Below are positions 1 through 9,109 of a stretch of DNA of 64,000 bases, piece after piece; the first letter of the stretch is position 1, and each line of letters opens with the position of its first letter. The DNA lies in NCBI GenBank assembly GCA_944319945.1, contig CALUFN010000082.1, positions 1 to 64,000 of the forward strand, written 5' to 3'. Under the pieces are notes generated by a model, which saw nothing but the letters and a program-made list of their open reading frames with translations, did not search any database and was not told where the DNA came from. The stretch comes from an uncultured Prevotella sp. GTDB lineage: Bacteria; Bacteroidota; Bacteroidia; Bacteroidales; Bacteroidaceae. Made by a program: the position numbers and the translations under genes.

Positions 1-306
1 AGGTCGGAGAGTGCTGGGAAGGCTGGAAATATCAGTTAAAGTAGCATAATATTGGTTGTTGTGAATAGATAATTGGCTCATCTTTTGTATGAGCGCGTGT
101 AGTGTTTGACCTGGCTGGTTTCAATGTATTGTCATGCTTATGTGCTATGTAAACCGCTAATCCTTTCTTTGATTTTCTTGATAATACTTGAAGTTACAAA
201 AGAACAGAACCAGTGTTAAGACTTTAAATTTCGGACTGAATTGAGGATTGGCTTGTTCATACCAAAAATGGAATCAGAAGTGTCCAAGGTATGTTATTCA
301 TTAAAT
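1..306. other. Non-coding stretch downstream of tamB
   Basis: This stretch lies beyond the 3' end of tamB and runs to the window edge. I read both strands for open frames, tRNA-like T-loops and inverted repeats and recognised nothing. It is AT-rich with scattered stops in all frames. It may hold the tamB transcript end or the promoter of a gene to the left, but no feature can be supported. Confidence 0.4.
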
Positions 307-3300
307 CTATTTTTTATCTTTACGCTTCTTTTTCCCTCCAAATAACTCTATGAATGAGTTGAAATCTTTTTTGAGCATAATACCAATGCCTTGAGTGTTC
401 AGCGAAGATTTGGTAAAATATCTGTCATTAGTCTGATTGTACACTTTAAGTGAGATGTTTCCATTCGGTTTTAACAGATAGTTGATATCGAAGTCGCCAA
501 TAAACGACGTTGTGGCATTCGCGTTGTCACGATATCCAAACTGACCATTTATTATAAGGCGGTTGTCCAACAGACGACCGGAGAGCAGTCCTTCATATTC
601 CGCATTATTAAATCCTTCGTCTCCAGTACTTATATTAGCTCCGAACGTCCAATTATTATTTTTTACGATACTTCCTAACAATGTGTTGATTTGTTGGCTG
701 ATAGTGCCGCTTAACAGGCTTTGCATGGCGAGGCTTGTTTGGTTCTGACGTTGTTCCGACGAATTGTTATTGCCTTGCATATAGAATCTTCCCACGCCAA
801 GCAAGTAAACCACCTGTTGATTCATCTCTTCCTCACTGTTAATTAACGTGCGTACCATTTGTTCGGCATCTTCGTTTACGGTCGGCATATCTATGTTAAA
901 GTCAATGTGCGGCGATTTTGGCGTACCGCTTATGTTCATCAAGCAGTCAACCCTGACGTTATTGCTTGAAAAGCTGTTGCCAAGTTGTAAGTCAGATAGG
1001 GGTACGCCATTGACCGTGTAGATTGCCTGCAAATTGAGCATTGCGTTATACGGGTTTCCTCCAAAGACTATTGAGCTACCACGTTGGAATTGGAACACCT
1101 TTTTTATAATGTTCTGTATGGTAAGCGTGTAGACGCCGTGGTCAATCACGAACGTACCGAACATGTTGAATTGGCCTTTATTGAAATATGACGCCCGTAT
1201 CGTGCCATTACCGTTAAGGGCTATATAATCGTTGGTGTTCTTGTCCATAAGAACACGTAACGTAGCCTCCGGAGTCATGTTGATGATGAAGTTTATGCGT
1301 ATGTCCGAAGGTATTTCATCGGCAGACCATTGTAAGTCGCCTGTGCCATTATTACTTATCCGTAACGAATAGTTTGCTTTAGAGGCTTCGGTTGGCGTCA
1401 TGTCGCGCCAAGTTATGAATTGTTGATCGGATACGACATCGGGACTTGTCACATTGTATTCGATAAAAGAATCCTTACACGGGGTGACGTCAATGTCGAT
1501 GTTCACCTGTCCTTTACGTCCCTTTATGGTGCATAGCCCGGTGCCGTAAGCCGTACCGTAAAACGAGTCTTCACCGTAACCTTTAGTGTCGTAGCAAAGC
1601 AGATTGTTCGTAGATATGTTTATGTCATACGTCATATCTTTCAGATGCCGATGGTGTAACTTGCCGTTAACTATGCCGATATTACCGTTGCGGTCGCGTA
1701 TGGTATCCGAATGAAATACGATGTTGTCAGGTGTGAAACTTATCGTGTCGTTTTCCAACCGATATGTTACGTTAATGGGAGATATACGTAATTTGCCGTC
1801 GGCCACGACCTTGCCCGTCAAGTTCATAGCCTTAAGCGGACCGTGCAGTCTCACCTCACCACGGGCCTTAGCTTCGATATTGTCCATGAAGCTGCCGCAA
1901 AAGCCTTCTATAAACTCTATGTTCGTGCCTTCGGCGCGTATGCCGAGGTCAATGTTCTTATTTACAGGAGAGACGTATCCCTTTACTATCGTACGCGAAC
2001 CGTCATCCTCCTTGGCGCAGGCATCAATGTTGATGCTTTTCCCCGTTTTGTTCCAGCCCACTTTCGCAAACAGTGTTCCAAGACTTCCTCCCTGAAGGGT
2101 GAATTGGTCGATAATAAGATCGGCATATATGTCAGGCTCGTAAAAAACAGACTTGACATACGCCTTGCCTGTCATGTGTCCGCCGAACTCTACGGAATGG
2201 AAGTTAATCAAACCAAGCACGTAGCTTACGTCGACATCTTGCAGGTCTATAGCTATCGAGTCAGACGAATGCTTCGTCGCAAGTCCGTCTATCCTTATAT
2301 GCTGCCTGTTATGCTCGATAGAGAAATCCTCTATCGATAGATTCCCGTTTGAGTATGTGATGTTGGCAGGAAGAACGTTCCATACGGTGTTGTTGATTAG
2401 TATTTCAGACGGGTTAACATCGATGCCGATGTCAGTTTTACCTGTTGCGTTTTTCGTGAAACTTGTTTGGAAATTCATTTCTCCGGCCATTAACTTCTTT
2501 TGATTGTTGTTCCATCTTATCGAAGTCGACAGTTTGTCGTTGCCGGCGTTTGCTGCGAGCGTGAGGTCTACTTTGTGGCCATTGTTCATGGTCTTTCTCA
2601 ATTTTCCGTCAAGCGATAGCATGTCACCCGTCGTGCCTATCATGAGTGACACGTTTTCATACGGTGCTTCGTCGTAAATAATATCAGCCCCCCGGCATGC
2701 TACGCTTATCATCCCGTTTGCCTCGTCAACGTTTGCGCTGACATTTAACGGCGAGCTGACGCCAAGCGGTATGCCCGTTAAGGCGGTAAGCAAATCTGTG
2801 TTACGGATTTCGGCGTCGATGGTGAATTTGTTGTCTGTGCTTGCATGCGCCTTGAAAAGCGTAGGCAGCTTTGAATGTAATATGTTGGCAAAGCTGTTAG
2901 CCAGTGTCTTCAACTTATACCTGCCGTTAAGCTCGACATGGCCGAAGTCGCCGTATGCGGCAAGATGCTCGTGACCAGCTGAGATATCGAGCGAGTCAAA
3001 CTCATACACCTTTTCCGACGAACGCATCGTAAAGTTACCTATCCTTATGTCTCCGCTGAAGAGGTTGGGGGTCTTGTCTGAGATTTCGACATTAGTGTTA
3101 ATGTCAAAATCAAATTTTGTCTCTTCCCATTTATCAGTGATATTGAGCGACGCAAGGTCAAGGTTTCGTATCGTAGCCTTTAGGTCTGCCTTTTTTACGG
3201 GCGACGATAAGTCAGCCTTACCTTCCAAAGCTACTTGTGCGTTAGGGTCGTTTAGATTTAGCACACCCGTAAAAGACACTTTGTCGTAAACGCCTTTTGC

Positions 3301-4743
3301 CGTTATGTCCTTGTATGTGTAACCGTTATAGTCGAAGCGTGGAAAGGTTCCGTTGATTCTTATGTCAGACAAGCCACCGTTGCCTGCAAGGCAATCTACG
3401 TCGACGGTTGTAGCCAACATCCCAAACTTGTCATTGTCTAACATGCGGCCTAAGTCAAGCCCGTCAGTGTCAACGAAAGCACTTATACGCCGCCCCGTCT
3501 TACCTATTTTAATGTCGGCCTTGCCAATATCGCTTGCCAATGAGCCTGCTGCCGTAAGGTTTCCACCGTTGCCAGCCAAGCTTCCAGCATACTGTATGTT
3601 GCCCAACCGTTCCAAGAGTTTAGTCGGGCCGTCGTCTTTTCCGGCCTGAGTTCTTAAGATTTCCGCGATGCTTTCCGCCGAACATCTTAACTGCCTGATA
3701 TTTGCCTGCCACGTTATGCCACGCCGAGTCTTCGCTACGAATCCGTTTGCGGTCAGGCCGATGTCGTTGTCATGCGAGCGTATGTTTAATCCGTTTATGT
3801 TTATCCGTCTTGCCGTACCGTTGAATGACGACGACACGTTGAATGTCGGCATATCTTTCCCATTTAATGAAGGCAAGACGAAGGCTAAGTCTTGCAGACA
3901 GATCTTCGATCTGCTAATGTCTCCGCCAAACTTTAATGAGCCGATATCAAGTTTGCCGTTTTCGTATGAGTACTGCGCCGTCAACTTATCGACGAGCAGA
4001 TTTGTATTCGGCAGGGATAATTCAAAACCGTCTAATTCGGCCGTATTCTTATTTAGCGAGACATTGAATTTCAGCTTTTTCAGCCTTAAGCCCGACGCTT
4101 CATTAAATGACAGGGTCTTTATCGAGGCTTCCAGACTATCGGCCGTATAATAAGGTATTATCAGATGGGCGCTGATGTCTTTCACGTCGATATGCGCCGG
4201 ATTGATGCGCGACGGGGTAGGGGCTATGTCATATCGGTCATACTTGATTGCCCCGTGCCTAATAATCAGCGAGTTGATGCTTAGCTCGATGTCAGACTTC
4301 TTACTTTTGTCTTTCGACGCAAGCGAGTCAAGAACGAATTGGAAGTTGGCTGCCGTATGTCGGTCTTTCTTATAAAACACTCCTCTCAAGCCGAACACCT
4401 GAGCCGACGAGATATATATGCGCTTGTTGCTTATCAGCTTGGAGTATTCGATCTTTGCCGCGACACGCGTCGACCGAAGCATCAATTCCGACTTTTGATC
4501 GTATAATTCAAGGTCGTCAATGATTATCCTATTCAAGAATCCGAGATAAACTCTTCCTACCGAAACCTTCGTGTTCAGCTTGTCTGCGATGATTCCGCCG
4601 ACCTGTTTTCCTAACCAGCTTTGCACAGAAGGTATATGAATAATCATTATCACCGCTATGTAAGCGATGATAACGCTCCACAAAGTACCTTTTATTATTC
4701 GCTTCAGTTTTTTCAAATTACTTGATTTTTCGCTGACCGGCAA
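307..4743 (-). CDS. tamB: TamB-family translocation/assembly module protein
   Basis: Giant envelope protein of 1478 residues (AsmA/TamB class). The family spans the periplasm as a long beta-taco groove and is linked to outer-membrane protein assembly or lipid transport; here the role is inferred from family. Visible: a single N-terminal membrane helix at about residues 20-38, then more than 1300 residues of repetitive beta-strand-rich sequence, and a C-terminal region (about 1050-1470) of the conserved TamB type ending in a very basic tail (KKKRKDKK). The start is TTG at 4743: the frame has no upstream ATG or GTG after its stop, and the first internal ATG lies inside the membrane helix. A TAnnTTTG element at 4781-4788 puts transcription about 30 nt upstream of this TTG. 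No bamA/tamA or tsaD gene is adjacent. Confidence 0.9.
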   Translation of the reverse strand: MPVSEKSSNLKKLKRIIKGTLWSVIIAYIAVIMIIHIPSVQSWLGKQVGGIIADKLNTKVSVGRVYLGFLNRIIIDDLELYDQKSELMLRSTRVAAKIEYSKLISNKRIYISSAQVFGLRGVFYKKDRHTAANFQFVLDSLASKDKSKKSDIELSINSLIIRHGAIKYDRYDIAPTPSRINPAHIDVKDISAHLIIPYYTADSLEASIKTLSFNEASGLRLKKLKFNVSLNKNTAELDGFELSLPNTNLLVDKLTAQYSYENGKLDIGSLKFGGDISRSKICLQDLAFVLPSLNGKDMPTFNVSSSFNGTARRININGLNIRSHDNDIGLTANGFVAKTRRGITWQANIRQLRCSAESIAEILRTQAGKDDGPTKLLERLGNIQYAGSLAGNGGNLTAAGSLASDIGKADIKIGKTGRRISAFVDTDGLDLGRMLDNDKFGMLATTVDVDCLAGNGGLSDIRINGTFPRFDYNGYTYKDITAKGVYDKVSFTGVLNLNDPNAQVALEGKADLSSPVKKADLKATIRNLDLASLNITDKWEETKFDFDINTNVEISDKTPNLFSGDIRIGNFTMRSSEKVYEFDSLDISAGHEHLAAYGDFGHVELNGRYKLKTLANSFANILHSKLPTLFKAHASTDNKFTIDAEIRNTDLLTALTGIPLGVSSPLNVSANVDEANGMISVACRGADIIYDEAPYENVSLMIGTTGDMLSLDGKLRKTMNNGHKVDLTLAANAGNDKLSTSIRWNNNQKKLMAGEMNFQTSFTKNATGKTDIGIDVNPSEILINNTVWNVLPANITYSNGNLSIEDFSIEHNRQHIRIDGLATKHSSDSIAIDLQDVDVSYVLGLINFHSVEFGGHMTGKAYVKSVFYEPDIYADLIIDQFTLQGGSLGTLFAKVGWNKTGKSINIDACAKEDDGSRTIVKGYVSPVNKNIDLGIRAEGTNIEFIEGFCGSFMDNIEAKARGEVRLHGPLKAMNLTGKVVADGKLRISPINVTYRLENDTISFTPDNIVFHSDTIRDRNGNIGIVNGKLHHRHLKDMTYDINISTNNLLCYDTKGYGEDSFYGTAYGTGLCTIKGRKGQVNIDIDVTPCKDSFIEYNVTSPDVVSDQQFITWRDMTPTEASKANYSLRISNNGTGDLQWSADEIPSDIRINFIINMTPEATLRVLMDKNTNDYIALNGNGTIRASYFNKGQFNMFGTFVIDHGVYTLTIQNIIKKVFQFQRGSSIVFGGNPYNAMLNLQAIYTVNGVPLSDLQLGNSFSSNNVRVDCLMNISGTPKSPHIDFNIDMPTVNEDAEQMVRTLINSEEEMNQQVVYLLGVGRFYMQGNNNSSEQRQNQTSLAMQSLLSGTISQQINTLLGSIVKNNNWTFGANISTGDEGFNNAEYEGLLSGRLLDNRLIINGQFGYRDNANATTSFIGDFDINYLLKPNGNISLKVYNQTNDRYFTKSSLNTQGIGIMLKKDFNSFIELFGGKKKRKDKK

Positions 4744-4780
4744 ACAGTGTTTAATCAGCCTGTGTACAAATAAGCAAATA

Positions 4781-4788
4781 CAAAGGTA
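4781..4788 (-). promoter_or_regulatory. -7 element for tamB
   Basis: On the minus strand this reads TACCTTTG, matching the Bacteroidota -7 consensus TAnnTTTG. The predicted transcript begins near 4777, giving a leader of about 30 nt before the TTG start at 4743. No clear -33 TTTG is visible, so confidence is moderate. Confidence 0.5.
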
Positions 4789-4887
4789 AGCAAATTAGAC
4801 GTAATAAACGAATAATGACGGCATGAATATTTTTATTTCTAAATTAAGGCTGCCGCATGCGCAGTGGTGAAAGGTATCAAATGGCAC

Positions 4888-4950
4888 CCTAAAAGGTGGC
4901 TTATGGCAATACAAAAGGCGGTAAATTGCAATCCAATTTGCCGCCTTTTG
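4888..4950. repeat. Dispersed AAAGG/CCTTT palindromic repeat, copy A
   Basis: The core is a hairpin with arms 4912-4928 and 4934-4950 (17 bp, one G-T pair, 5-nt loop) beginning CAAAAGGCGG and ending CCGCCTTTTG. A degenerate half-module (AAAAGGTGGC) precedes it at 4891-4900. The same module type recurs at 35563-35645 and 47001-47083. It lies about 75 bp past the end of the leftward DUF1460 gene and could also end that transcript, but it lacks a clear U-run. Confidence 0.65.
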
Positions 4951-5025
4951 TGCCCAGTGTGGATAATGCTTGATAATCAGCAGGTTACAGATAAAGACTC
5001 AGCGCGTGTATTTTACCATTGACTT

Positions 5026-5889
5026 TCATCTACCGACAAGCCTTATAACCCTTATTCCTGTCATCGTAGGTTGGCTTTTCAGGTATGCATAAAGCGTCTT
5101 AGGCTCTTCCACTACCTTCTTGCGCAAACTTGAGGCGTTGAGCAGATGCAGGCCGTCGGCATGCCAAACGGCGAAGCCGACGTGCTGTATGTCTAACCCC
5201 TTAAGAGTCGTAGTCAGAGCTATGATATCGCCGTCTTTCACCACATTCCTGAGCAGCTTATTGTCGGCTACGGTCGTCTTAGGTATGTATCTGTATGACT
5301 TCTTATTTATGCTCTTTTCGGTCTGCGCTATCAGCGGTACATATTCGGGGTGGGCCTTAAGCGCCTTATACTTATCGGGATAGGTCGACATGTAGTAGAC
5401 GTTGACGTCTTGCACGGCCGCAAACGGAGGGTTGGGCGCCTGAAATTCCCTGCACAGGCCTTTACGGGTGTTGTCTTCTATCCATTCAGTGAAATAGTGG
5501 AGCCGTGTAGGATAACTTACATCCGTATTGCTTCGGTAGCGTATCGTCCGCAGGTTGTCGCAGAATGCCTTAAATGTGAATTTTCCTTGTCGGGCGCATA
5601 AGGCGAGGGCGGTTACGTTCTCTACGTAGGTCGTGCAGTCAAGCTGCCGAAGGTTGACTACGAGTTTTTCCTTGTCATTAACCTCTAACGTATGTGCCAC
5701 ATACGGTATGCCCTTCAGTTGTCGGGCGAAGTATATCACAATGTCAGTCCCTTCAGGCAGTTTGCGCGATTCGTTTAACAGTCTTACCGCATTTATGCTG
5801 TCTTCCTTGTCGTATTGTATCTCGTAAGCATGTGTCAGGCTTACGTGGAAGGCTGCGAATAATAAGATTAATACCGTCTTGACTTTCAT
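5026..5889 (-). CDS. DUF1460 family secreted amidase-like protein
   Basis: 287 residues with a Sec signal peptide (about 1-21, cleavage near THA-YE). The DUF1460 family has an NlpC/P60-like papain fold, and characterised members hydrolyse cell-wall amide bonds, so a role in peptidoglycan fragment processing is inferred. The likely catalytic Cys sits in LDCTTYVENV (near residue 79) and the likely His in IQHVGFAVWH (near 236). ATG start at 5889. The gene follows the Gfo/Idh/MocA gene with a 10-bp gap and the same orientation, so the two are probably co-transcribed. Exact substrate is unknown. Confidence 0.85.
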   Translation of the reverse strand: MKVKTVLILLFAAFHVSLTHAYEIQYDKEDSINAVRLLNESRKLPEGTDIVIYFARQLKGIPYVAHTLEVNDKEKLVVNLRQLDCTTYVENVTALALCARQGKFTFKAFCDNLRTIRYRSNTDVSYPTRLHYFTEWIEDNTRKGLCREFQAPNPPFAAVQDVNVYYMSTYPDKYKALKAHPEYVPLIAQTEKSINKKSYRYIPKTTVADNKLLRNVVKDGDIIALTTTLKGLDIQHVGFAVWHADGLHLLNASSLRKKVVEEPKTLYAYLKSQPTMTGIRVIRLVGR

Positions 5890-5899
5890 ATCACACGAT

Positions 5900-6883
5900 T
5901 TAAAATTTTCCGAGTATCCTGTCCATCACCCAGTTTACCGGCGTTGCCGACACACTTGTGCACGAACATATTCCGATACCTTGCAAGTCTTCTATCACCG
6001 CCTTGATTATAGGCAGTTGCACGTAAGGCGGATTCGGCACGGTTATGCTTGTAGCTCCAGTACTGGTGACAAGCTGTATGGGAGCATAGTCATATACGGA
6101 GAAACAAAGTTTGCCTTTATCGCCGATTACCTCCATCATGTCTTCCTTAGCAGACTTGTGCCCCACGAAGCACCACGAGCCGCTGCCCGGCAGACCGTTC
6201 TCGAATCGGAAGCAGGCACTGACACTGTCTTCAGCCTTATACAGGCCTGCACGATTGGCGCATATCCCTTCGGCCTCGGTTATTACGCCGAAGATGTCTT
6301 GCAGCAGGTCAAGTTGGTGCGGAGCCAAGTCGTAAAAGTATCCACCGCCCGCTATATCGGGCTGTAGCCTCCACGGCAGGCTACCGCTTGCGGAGTAGTC
6401 TAAGTCCCTGGGCGGACACGAGAAGCGTATCTGCACGTTCATCACTTCACCGATGGTTCCTTGCTTAATGATGTCTTTCACCTTTTGGAAGTAGGGGAGA
6501 TATCTTCTATAATAAGCCACGAAGCATGGCACACCAGTCTGTTCGCTTATGCGGTTGATTCTTGCGCAGTCGTCGTAATTCGCCGCCAAAGGCTTTTCTA
6601 TATATACGGGTTTGCCTGCCCTCATCGCCATTATGGCAAATGTGGCATGGCTTGACGGCGGCGTAGCTATGTATATTGCATTAATGTCAGGGTCGTCAAT
6701 CAGCTCTTGCGCGTCAGTGTACCACTTGGCTATGTGATGGCGTTCCGCATACGAGCGCGCCTTTTTCTCGTTTCTACTCATTACGGCTACTACTTCCGAG
6801 CCTTCCACTTCGTTAAAGGCCGGTCCCGACTTCTTCTCGGTTACTTCTCCGCAGCCTATAAATCCCCATTTTAGTAATTTCAT
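5900..6883 (-). CDS. Gfo/Idh/MocA family NAD(P)-dependent oxidoreductase
   Basis: 327 residues. The N-terminal Rossmann domain starts with KWGFIGCGEVTEK, a GxGxxT-like dinucleotide loop near residues 9-15. The family EKP motif (VYIEKPLAANYDDC) is at about 92-105, where the Lys is normally the catalytic residue. The C-terminal alpha/beta domain has GGGYFYDLAPHQLDLL, containing the DxxxHxxD-type pattern. No signal peptide, so cytoplasmic. Members act on sugars, inositols or related polyols; the substrate cannot be read from sequence. First gene of a two-gene leftward unit with the DUF1460 protein. Confidence 0.88.
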   Translation of the reverse strand: MKLLKWGFIGCGEVTEKKSGPAFNEVEGSEVVAVMSRNEKKARSYAERHHIAKWYTDAQELIDDPDINAIYIATPPSSHATFAIMAMRAGKPVYIEKPLAANYDDCARINRISEQTGVPCFVAYYRRYLPYFQKVKDIIKQGTIGEVMNVQIRFSCPPRDLDYSASGSLPWRLQPDIAGGGYFYDLAPHQLDLLQDIFGVITEAEGICANRAGLYKAEDSVSACFRFENGLPGSGSWCFVGHKSAKEDMMEVIGDKGKLCFSVYDYAPIQLVTSTGATSITVPNPPYVQLPIIKAVIEDLQGIGICSCTSVSATPVNWVMDRILGKF

Positions 6884-6983
6884 ATCGTTAGTTGTTTTGT
6901 TCGCAAGTTACGGATTGTATGAAAAATGCACCTTGACGGTTGCAAATAAAATCGTCTTTTGCCGGATGCTGTCACTTTTCATG

Positions 6984-7044
6984 CAAAGTTAGCAATTTTT
7001 ATCCATAGTATGTTCACATGTTACTGGGAATATTATTACCTTTG
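6984..7044. promoter_or_regulatory. Divergent -7 elements between oxidoreductase and membrane-protein genes
   Basis: Minus strand: TAACTTTG at 6984-6991, giving a leader of about 100 nt for the oxidoreductase gene. Plus strand: TACCTTTG at 7037-7044, giving a short leader of about 10-15 nt before the ATG at 7059. Both match TAnnTTTG. No convincing -33 TTTG is seen at the expected spacing for either. Confidence 0.45.
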
Positions 7045-7058
7045 CAGAAAACGACAAA

Positions 7059-7949
7059 ATGAACAACCTGAAACAATCTTCAATAAGCAAGAGCCGCAGC
7101 TATATTTCATGCCTCTCCGAGGCACACAGAATGTTGTTTGACAACTTTCGCCTGATATTCGGCCGTACATGGATGTATTTTGCGGCATTGGCGTTGCTTG
7201 CAGCCTTATACTTCTCGCTTTACACACACGTGCTGCTATACGGCAACACCACCACGCTTTCGGTACTTATATCAGTGGCGTCGTTGGTCACGCTTTGCGC
7301 AGAAGTGGTTTATTATGCGCGGATAATGTTTCTTGTGAACGGCCGCCCTATGAAATGGAACATCCGCAGATGCGCCGTTCTTGCCGGGGTTTACGTCCTG
7401 TTTTGGCTGGTTGTTGCGCTTGTGTATGCGGCTGTGTCTTATGGAGTGATACAGTCAAAGCAGACAGTAAACTTGCTTGAGTTGCGCCCGATGTTCATAG
7501 CGTTCAGCTGTGTTTCCATGTTGATTGGCGTGTTGCTCATACCTTATGTTTATTCCGGCGTAAAATACTTGGTCGACCCTGAGAGTAAATTGAAACGAAT
7601 ACTGCTAAGTTCATATGTTACAGGGCTTAAGCATATCGGACTTATCTTTATCGCTCTTTTCCTTGCCGTATTATGTGTAGTAATATGCGCCTTGTTTGTG
7701 TCGATACCTATTATTATAGTGTTGATAGCCGATGCATTCTCCGTGTTCGGGGTGAATTATTTTAACGACCCTACGGGTTTGCCTTCATATTTCCATATAA
7801 TACAATATGCGGTTTTCACATTCACCTTCTTTATCTGGGCCTATCTTAATGTGTTTGTAGTTTTTGTATGCTATTTCCTTTACGGCAGCATCGAAACGAG
7901 AGAGAAAGAAAAGAGGGAATTTATTAAGAGTGAAAAGTCTGAAGAATGA
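7059..7949 (+). CDS. Multi-pass membrane protein of unknown function
   Basis: 296 residues with about six hydrophobic segments (near 38-58, 65-88, 105-130, 148-168, 190-225, 250-280) and a charged C-terminal tail rich in Glu and Lys. No catalytic motif recognised. It resembles the generic inner-membrane proteins annotated in Bacteroidales as hypothetical. Its TGA stop overlaps the ATG of hisB by 4 bp (ATGA), so the two are very likely translated from one transcript. The context does not suggest a histidine-specific function. Confidence 0.75.
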   Translation: MNNLKQSSISKSRSYISCLSEAHRMLFDNFRLIFGRTWMYFAALALLAALYFSLYTHVLLYGNTTTLSVLISVASLVTLCAEVVYYARIMFLVNGRPMKWNIRRCAVLAGVYVLFWLVVALVYAAVSYGVIQSKQTVNLLELRPMFIAFSCVSMLIGVLLIPYVYSGVKYLVDPESKLKRILLSSYVTGLKHIGLIFIALFLAVLCVVICALFVSIPIIIVLIADAFSVFGVNYFNDPTGLPSYFHIIQYAVFTFTFFIWAYLNVFVVFVCYFLYGSIETREKEKREFIKSEKSEE

Positions 7950-9022
7950 AGCAACGGCGCATACTATTCATTGACAGGGACGGCACCCTCGTTGAAGAGC
8001 CTCACGACGAGCAGGTGGACTCTTTCGATAAACTAAAGTTCACTAAAGGCGTATTTCGTAATTTAGGGTTCATACGTTCTAATTTGGACTTCCGTTTCGT
8101 CATGGTCAGCAATCAGGACGGACTCGGCACGAGCTCTTTCCCGGAAGAAACGTTTTGGCCCGTACATAATTTCATATTACAAACGTTCGAGGGTGAAGGC
8201 ATCACATTTGACGATATCCTGATAGACAGGCATTTCCCCGAAGACGAACACCCGTGTAGGAAACCCAGCACGGGAATGATTGACGGATATCTTCGCAACC
8301 CTGAGTATGACCTGAAAGGCAGCTATGTGATCGGCGACCGGGATACAGATCGCCAGTTTGCAGACAACATAGGATGTAAGTCACTGATTTTGGGCGATAA
8401 CGGGATGACATGGGATAAGATTACTGAAATCCTTTTTGCGGGTGAGCGTCGCGCGGAAGTAAGAAGGGACACGAAAGAAACTAAAATTTATGTTTCGCTG
8501 AACGTTGACGGCACTGGTAAATGCGACGTAGCCACAGGCTTGGGATTCTTCGACCACATGCTGGAACAGATTGCACGCCACGGAATGATGGATTTAGTAA
8601 TAAGGGTGGACGGTGATTTGCACGTAGACGAGCATCATACAATCGAAGACACAGCCCTTGCCTTAGGCGAGTGCGTAAGGAAGGCACTTGGCGACAAGAG
8701 GGGAGTTGAGCGATACGGATATTGCCTGCCGATGGATGACTGCTTGTGCCAGGTTGCATTAGATTTTGGCGGTCGGCCGTGGCTTATTTGGAATGCAGAG
8801 TTTAAACGCGAGAAAATCGGAGATATGCCAACGGAAATGTTTTATCATTTCTTTAAGAGTCTAAGCGACTCGGCTTTAATGAATCTGAACATTGAAGCAA
8901 CAGGATATAACGAACACCATAAAATCGAAGGAATCTTCAAGGCCCTTGCCCGTGCGTTACGCATGGCTGTAAAGAGGGATATTTATCATTATGAATTGCC
9001 CTCGACAAAAGGCGTTTTATAA
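7946..9022 (+). CDS. hisB: Bifunctional histidinol-phosphatase / imidazoleglycerol-phosphate dehydratase
   Basis: 358-residue fusion catalysing the dehydratase (step 7) and phosphatase (step 9) reactions of histidine synthesis. N-terminal HAD domain (about 1-165): FIDRDGTL with D10 and D12, SNQDG motif near 55-59, GDRDTD near 131-136. C-terminal dehydratase (about 170-358) has two metal-binding repeats, [11 protein letters not shown] and [11 protein letters not shown], and ends SSKGVL-like (STKGVL). The zinc loop of the phosphatase domain differs from E. coli: where E. coli has Cys-His-Cys-Cys, this protein has D94, H96, H102 and C104. No other his genes lie in the window. Translationally coupled to the upstream membrane protein. 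Confidence 0.96.
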   Translation: MKQRRILFIDRDGTLVEEPHDEQVDSFDKLKFTKGVFRNLGFIRSNLDFRFVMVSNQDGLGTSSFPEETFWPVHNFILQTFEGEGITFDDILIDRHFPEDEHPCRKPSTGMIDGYLRNPEYDLKGSYVIGDRDTDRQFADNIGCKSLILGDNGMTWDKITEILFAGERRAEVRRDTKETKIYVSLNVDGTGKCDVATGLGFFDHMLEQIARHGMMDLVIRVDGDLHVDEHHTIEDTALALGECVRKALGDKRGVERYGYCLPMDDCLCQVALDFGGRPWLIWNAEFKREKIGDMPTEMFYHFFKSLSDSALMNLNIEATGYNEHHKIEGIFKALARALRMAVKRDIYHYELPSTKGVL

Positions 9023-9025
9023 AAA

Positions 9026-9096
9026 ATTACGCTAATAAACAGATTTGTCTGCGTTAGGTTTGGCAAGACTCTCTGTTTATTAGCGTAATCTTTTTA
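9026..9096. terminator. Bidirectional hairpin terminator between hisB and carB
   Basis: Perfect 18-bp inverted repeat, arms 9026-9043 (ATTACGCTAATAAACAGA) and 9072-9089, with a 28-nt loop. An A-run (9021-9026) precedes and a T-run (9091-9095) follows, so it can act on both strands. It sits between the convergent hisB and carB genes. Confidence 0.85.
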
Positions 9097-9109
9097 TTTG
9101 CTTATACGT

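Noticed and set aside
1843..2340. 165-residue open frame opposite tamB
   Set aside because: Antisense shadow of a well-supported gene, no promoter and no domain. The same applies to other long antisense frames, for example opposite uxaC (19032-19694) and carA (12660-13172).
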